This document shows positions 60,254-64,000 of a stretch of 64,000 nucleotides of DNA, one piece after another. The DNA comes from Bacteriovoracaceae bacterium UBA4573 (GTDB lineage: Bacteria > Bdellovibrionota > UBA1018 > UBA923): contig DGKJ01000053.1 of assembly GCA_002387735.1 (NCBI GenBank), forward strand, positions 1 to 64,000, in the 5' to 3' direction. The notes under the pieces were generated by a model, which was not told the DNA's origin, did not search any database, and was given only the letters and a program-made list of their open reading frames with translations. Position 1 is the stretch's first letter, and each line of letters starts with the position of its first letter. A program made the translations under genes and the position numbers.

Positions 60254-61702
60254 TTAATGTTCCTCGCTCAAAAAGGTGTGAATCTCATCGAGAGTGCAGC
60301 GATAAACGGCACCTTCATCTTCGACGGGCGAAAAAATAGTCCGCATCGGAATGCGGCGTTCTTTACACGGAGGATTTTCAGATCGACTAGTAACAACGTA
60401 ATTGTAGTCGTGCGGATCAAGTCTTTTTCGTCGCAGATGATCACGGTCTATGGCGTAGGAATAGGGCAAGGGGCGGTGAAAGGTGTAATGGCCGCCCGAA
60501 TAAATTCCATTCCATCCGTAAACAAGTAAACCGCGAACGTCAGTTTGGGCGCCCACCCAGGTTTCGAGTACTGAGGGAGTTTGATAATCATTCCAGCGAG
60601 TTTTTTTAGATCCACGCCAGGCGGCGAACGATAAAAATAGCGTTAAAATTAAAACAAGAACTTGTCGGCGATACTGCCATTTCGTTGTTTCAAACCAGTA
60701 TTGTAACACGAGGCCCGCTAGAGCCGCTCCCAGAACCGCGATGGGGTAGAAATAACGGTATTCTTTGTGGCCGAATAGAGTGTGGAGCAATAAAAGTGAA
60801 AGTGTGGCTCCCCAATACGGACGTAATTTTTTTGGTGAAAATGCGACTGCTAAAAAAAATAAAACGAATAGCGGTTCAGTCATGAATCGCCAGAGAAGTT
60901 CGAAGGCAAAGTAAAACGGTGTGACTCCATCGCGGGCGGGCTTACCATCTATCAAATCAGCGTAGGCGTAGTGCAAAAACGGGCTGGTCCACTGGCCGTT
61001 GACCGCAGAGTTCAATAGCAAATCAAATAATACGAAACCTAACCCCGCGACGAAAGCCCACTGAAATTTTCGGTATTGGCGGGTGAATAAAAACATTAGG
61101 CCAATCCAACCCAAAATTACGACGAAGGGGTATCGTAACGCACAGCTTAGTGCGATTAAACACAATCCCGCCATCAATTTACTGGGGCTTCCTTGGTCGA
61201 GCCAAACGAGTCCTACGAGCAGTAGCGGAAGCGCCAGCGCCGCAAGTTCGCCAAATGTTGAGTAACGTAAAAATTCTGGCGTAAGAAAAACGAAAAGGCC
61301 CGCCAACCAAGGCAGAGAACGCAAACCCAGTTTTCGTGCCACGGTCAAGATGAAATAACCCTTAGCCGCAAAGGTCACAGTGGCAAGCAAGATGCGCATA
61401 AGTGGCAAAACCACCTGACCGTCTGTGAGCCCCAGAGCATGGAATACACGCAGGATGGATCCGACCAAAAGTGGGGCTAACCAGCTTCGAACGCCTTGAA
61501 CCCAGTCGACATCGAGTTCCCCGACGCGGTAAATCCAAGAGTAGGCTGGATTGAATGTTACCCAAATCTCGTCGACCCAGGCGCGGCTTTGAAAACAAAA
61601 CGCGATCAAAACTTGCGCTGCGAATCCAAAAAGGCACACCGCTGCAAAGATGCGACTGCGTGATTGAAGCATATTTCTCAGAAATAATTTAATTGCTGCC
61701 AC
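60254..61702 (-). CDS. Polytopic GT-C glycosyltransferase, GT22/Alg9-like
   Basis: A 482-residue membrane protein. WVDEIWVTFNPAYSW in the first periplasmic loop carries the conserved Asp-Glu, and GHKEYRYFYPIAVLG matches the HKExRFxxP motif of GT22 mannosyltransferases (PIG-B, Alg9, Alg12). It likely uses a dolichol/undecaprenyl-linked sugar. The acceptor is not known. Its stop is followed directly by the TTG of the next gene. Confidence 0.75.
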   Translation of the reverse strand: MAAIKLFLRNMLQSRSRIFAAVCLFGFAAQVLIAFCFQSRAWVDEIWVTFNPAYSWIYRVGELDVDWVQGVRSWLAPLLVGSILRVFHALGLTDGQVVLPLMRILLATVTFAAKGYFILTVARKLGLRSLPWLAGLFVFLTPEFLRYSTFGELAALALPLLLVGLVWLDQGSPSKLMAGLCLIALSCALRYPFVVILGWIGLMFLFTRQYRKFQWAFVAGLGFVLFDLLLNSAVNGQWTSPFLHYAYADLIDGKPARDGVTPFYFAFELLWRFMTEPLFVLFFLAVAFSPKKLRPYWGATLSLLLLHTLFGHKEYRYFYPIAVLGAALAGLVLQYWFETTKWQYRRQVLVLILTLFLSFAAWRGSKKTRWNDYQTPSVLETWVGAQTDVRGLLVYGWNGIYSGGHYTFHRPLPYSYAIDRDHLRRKRLDPHDYNYVVTSRSENPPCKERRIPMRTIFSPVEDEGAVYRCTLDEIHTFLSEEH

Positions 61703-61774
61703 AAGTCATTTTCCGCATGTTTAATGAGAGATGGGCCCATTGCATCATATCGGAGTTGATGAATCAATTGATCG

Positions 61775-62965
61775 ATGCTAACCCCTGTCTTTATGTCATC
61801 ATCTTCGCCAATCGAACTCTCGATTGTAATGCCCTGCCTCAATGAAGCCGAAACGCTCGAGGCGTGCATTAAAAAAGCTAAGAATTTTTTGGAGCGACAC
61901 CAGATCGCCGGCGAAATTGTTGTTGGCGACAATGGATCGACCGATGGGTCGCAACAAATCGCTGAACGATGCGGAGCTCGTGTAGTAAGCGTTCCGGTCA
62001 GGGGCTACGGCGCTGCACTTTATCATGCCACCCAAGCGGCTCGCGGCAGCTACGTCATCATGGGAGACTCCGACGATAGTTACGATTTTTCGGGGCTAAT
62101 GCCGTTTGTCGAAAAACTGCGCGAAAATTACGATCTAGTTATGGGGAATCGATTTTCCGGAGGCATTAAAAAAGGGGCAATGCCTTGGAAAAATCGGTAC
62201 ATCGGAAATCCTGCTTTGAGTGGAATCGGGCGGTTACTTTATAAGATTCCAGTTCGCGATTTTCACTGTGGACTACGTGGGTATTCAAAAAGCGCCTTTC
62301 AAAAAATGGACTTACATACCACTGGAATGGAATTCGCCTCTGAAATGGTCATTAAAGCTTCGCTCAAAGGGATGCGCATAGTGGAAGTGCCGACCACCTT
62401 GCAGCCAGATGGGCGCTCGCGAGCACCTCATTTGCGCCCTTGGCGAGACGGCTGGCGCCACCTGCGCTTTATGTTGCTGTTTTCGCCCCGTTGGTTATTT
62501 TATTATCCGGGATTGGCGCTCATTTTATCGGGCTTGCTGTTGGGAAGTTTGCTTGTCACTGGCCCGCTGGACATTGGTGGGATTCGACTAGATATTCACG
62601 CGCTGTTTTATTCCGCGATTGCAGTGATAATCGGTTTTCAATCGGTTAGCTTTTATGCGTTAGCCCAAATTTCAGCAGTGCACAAAGGTTTGTTACCGGC
62701 CTCGAAGCGAATGCAGAAATTTTTAGATCACTTTGTGATCGAAAAAGGTTTGGTCCTAGGCTTGTTGTTGTTCTTGGCTGGAGTCGTAGGGCTCCTGGTC
62801 GGTGTTGAGCAGTGGGGCCATTCCGAGTTTGCTAATATTGAACCGCGCCAAATGATGCGAATAGTGATTCCGTCAGGGTTGGCCGCCACGTTGGGTTTTA
62901 ATATGATTCTTGCGAGTTTTTTCATGGGCGTCTTGCAGCTGCCGACGCGAAGGGAGCCAAAATGA
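61775..62965 (+). CDS. GT2-family glycosyltransferase with membrane C-terminal part
   Basis: A 396-residue protein. It starts with a GT-A domain: IVMPCLNEAETLEACI, GDNGSTDGS, and GDSDDSYDF carrying the DxD-like metal site. It resembles DPM1/GtrB-type enzymes that make polyprenyl-phosphate sugars. From about residue 240 it has four hydrophobic segments and a C-terminal cytoplasmic turn, as in GtrB. An ATG at 61793 is an alternative start. It overlaps the radical SAM gene start as ATGA. Confidence 0.88.
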   Translation: MLTPVFMSSSSPIELSIVMPCLNEAETLEACIKKAKNFLERHQIAGEIVVGDNGSTDGSQQIAERCGARVVSVPVRGYGAALYHATQAARGSYVIMGDSDDSYDFSGLMPFVEKLRENYDLVMGNRFSGGIKKGAMPWKNRYIGNPALSGIGRLLYKIPVRDFHCGLRGYSKSAFQKMDLHTTGMEFASEMVIKASLKGMRIVEVPTTLQPDGRSRAPHLRPWRDGWRHLRFMLLFSPRWLFYYPGLALILSGLLLGSLLVTGPLDIGGIRLDIHALFYSAIAVIIGFQSVSFYALAQISAVHKGLLPASKRMQKFLDHFVIEKGLVLGLLLFLAGVVGLLVGVEQWGHSEFANIEPRQMMRIVIPSGLAATLGFNMILASFFMGVLQLPTRREPK

Positions 62966-64000
62966 AAGTCACCCTTGTTCAACCGCCGGCGTTAGTTGCG
63001 GTCGATAATTACTCCACCATTACGTTGCCCCCGCTAGGGATTGCCTACATTGCGGGCTATCTGCGAAGTCACCACCACGAGGTTACCGTGGTCGATGCGG
63101 TCGGTGCGGCCGTCCGAAAACTGGAACCATGGCCCAAACGTAAGAAACGCCTTATTCAAGGTTTGAGTTTTGAAGAAATTTTGGAACGCATTCCCAGTGA
63201 CACTCAGGTGATTGGTGTGACCTGTATGTTCACGCATGCCTGGCCAATGGTCCGTGATTTGTTGGCTGCGCTCAAAGAACGCTTTCCTAAGGCTTGGCTT
63301 GTTTGCGGAGGCGAACACATCACGTCGATGCATCCAACCGTGCTCGAGCAGACGCCTGTTGATTTCTGTGTTCTGGGTGAGGGTGAGTATACCTTTCGAG
63401 AATTAATCGATTTGCTGGGCGCCGGCAATCTTGAGCAGGCGCGCACAATTCAAGGCGTGGCTTACAAGAGTCAAGCGGGGCAAGTTGTTAAGAATGAACG
63501 CCGTCCACGCATTAAAGAAGTAGATAACATTCCTTGGCCAGCTTGGGATTTGATGGACCCCATGGCCTACAACGAAGCTGAGATTTATCAGGGGCCCCAA
63601 AGCAACGGAAAAACTATTCCGATGTTGGCCACTCGCGGATGCCCGTACCGCTGTACCTTTTGTTCCTCGCCCAACATGTGGACCCAACTGTGGAAGCCAC
63701 GTGATCCGATCGACGTAGTTAACGAGATCGAGTCGTACATGAAAAAGTACGGTGCTGCCGACTTTCAGTTTCAGGATCTTACTGCAATCGTAAAACGCGA
63801 TTGGATACTAACTTTTTGCAAAGAAATATTACGACGCGAATTAAAGATCACTTGGACTTTGCCTGCCGGTACGCGGTCTGAAGTTGTCGACGACGAATGC
63901 GCGAGTTACCTCATGCGTTCCGGATGCCAACATATTACTTTCGCTCCGGAGTCGGGTAGCCCAAGAATACTCGATCGCATTCAGAAACGAGTCGATTTAA
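62962..64000 (+). CDS. B12-binding domain/radical SAM protein (C-terminus outside window)
   Basis: The frame is open from ATG 62962 to the window end (about 346 codons). An N-terminal cobalamin-binding Rossmann domain (VTLVQPPA, PPLGIAYIAGYL, GVTCMF, VCGGEH, VLGEGEYTF) is followed by a radical SAM core with TRGCPYRCTFCSSP (CxxxCxxC binding a 4Fe-4S cluster) and later APESGSPRILDRIQKR. These are the marks of the B12-radical SAM group (BchE, HpnJ and C-methyltransferase types). Role unknown; the GT2 partner suggests modification of a glycan or lipid. Confidence 0.85.
   Translation, partial: MKVTLVQPPALVAVDNYSTITLPPLGIAYIAGYLRSHHHEVTVVDAVGAAVRKLEPWPKRKKRLIQGLSFEEILERIPSDTQVIGVTCMFTHAWPMVRDLLAALKERFPKAWLVCGGEHITSMHPTVLEQTPVDFCVLGEGEYTFRELIDLLGAGNLEQARTIQGVAYKSQAGQVVKNERRPRIKEVDNIPWPAWDLMDPMAYNEAEIYQGPQSNGKTIPMLATRGCPYRCTFCSSPNMWTQLWKPRDPIDVVNEIESYMKKYGAADFQFQDLTAIVKRDWILTFCKEILRRELKITWTLPAGTRSEVVDDECASYLMRSGCQHITFAPESGSPRILDRIQKRVDL

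Noticed and set aside
1..64000. CRISPR arrays, insertion sequences, prophage, rRNA
   Set aside because: No spaced direct repeats, transposase, integrase, capsid or rRNA sequence was found on reading.

Overview
The window is a gene-dense stretch of chromosome from a Gram-negative bacterium. Evidence for this is a set of Sec signal peptides and lipoprotein-like N-termini, an outer-membrane-type protein, a stand-alone peptidoglycan glycosyltransferase, PrkA, PilZ and TrhO. The number of exported hydrolases and small exported proteins of unknown function suggests a Bdellovibrionota/Oligoflexia-type lineage, but this is an inference from gene content. No insertion sequence, prophage, CRISPR array or rRNA is visible. 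No stretch longer than about 300 bases lacks a gene. Genes often overlap by 4-40 bases, on the same strand or tail to tail.

Layout. 1-2764 (minus): an M16 peptidase pair and the tRNA hydroxylase TrhO. 2968-6578: a PilZ protein facing two membrane glycan genes (O-antigen-ligase-like and GT39-like). 6678-15640 (plus): hotdog thioesterase, YebC-like regulator, RF3, YceI, photolyase behind a terminator-like hairpin, then exported proteins of mostly unknown function and a 52-codon ORF. 15644-20245: UshA-like phosphoesterase, fluoride channel CrcB, a DUF1275 membrane protein and an AbgT transporter. 20278-22248 (minus): overlapping genes speD, a LysE-type exporter and a BpsA-like aminopropyltransferase, which read as a branched-polyamine operon. 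22748-25110 (minus): an osmoprotectant-type ABC transporter. 25234-25311 (minus): tRNA-His with a clear promoter and terminator. 25449-33776: outer-membrane-type protein, CDF metal exporter, HAD phosphatase, TPR protein, methyltransferase, RluA-type pseudouridine synthase, an unknown exported protein that may be leaderless, and PrkA. 33819-38938 (minus): UshA-like phosphoesterase, RdgB, MtgA and gamma-glutamyltransferase. 39031-42883: an M15/LAS-like peptidase converging on an overlapping YhhQ / CofE-like ligase / poly-gamma-glutamate hydrolase operon. 43004-51736: ArsC, secreted M49 (DPP III-like) peptidase, DMT transporter, a cytochrome c protein, an unknown membrane protein, YdjM-like hydrolase, MFS exporter and AAA ATPase. 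51844-57382 (plus): an exported protein with two tandem kinase-like domains, an RG-rich protein, a VLCAD-like acyl-CoA dehydrogenase and an anchored unknown. 57384-64000: an unknown secreted protein and a glycan/lipid cluster (two polytopic glycosyltransferases, a GT2 enzyme and a B12-binding radical SAM protein cut by the window end).

The best candidates for something undescribed are the exported tandem kinase-like protein at 51844-54042, the CofE-like ligase coupled to a PghP-like hydrolase at 40736-42246, and the speD/LysE/BpsA operon. At RNA level, the hairpin at 10329-10365, whose U-tract runs into the photolyase start codon, stands out.
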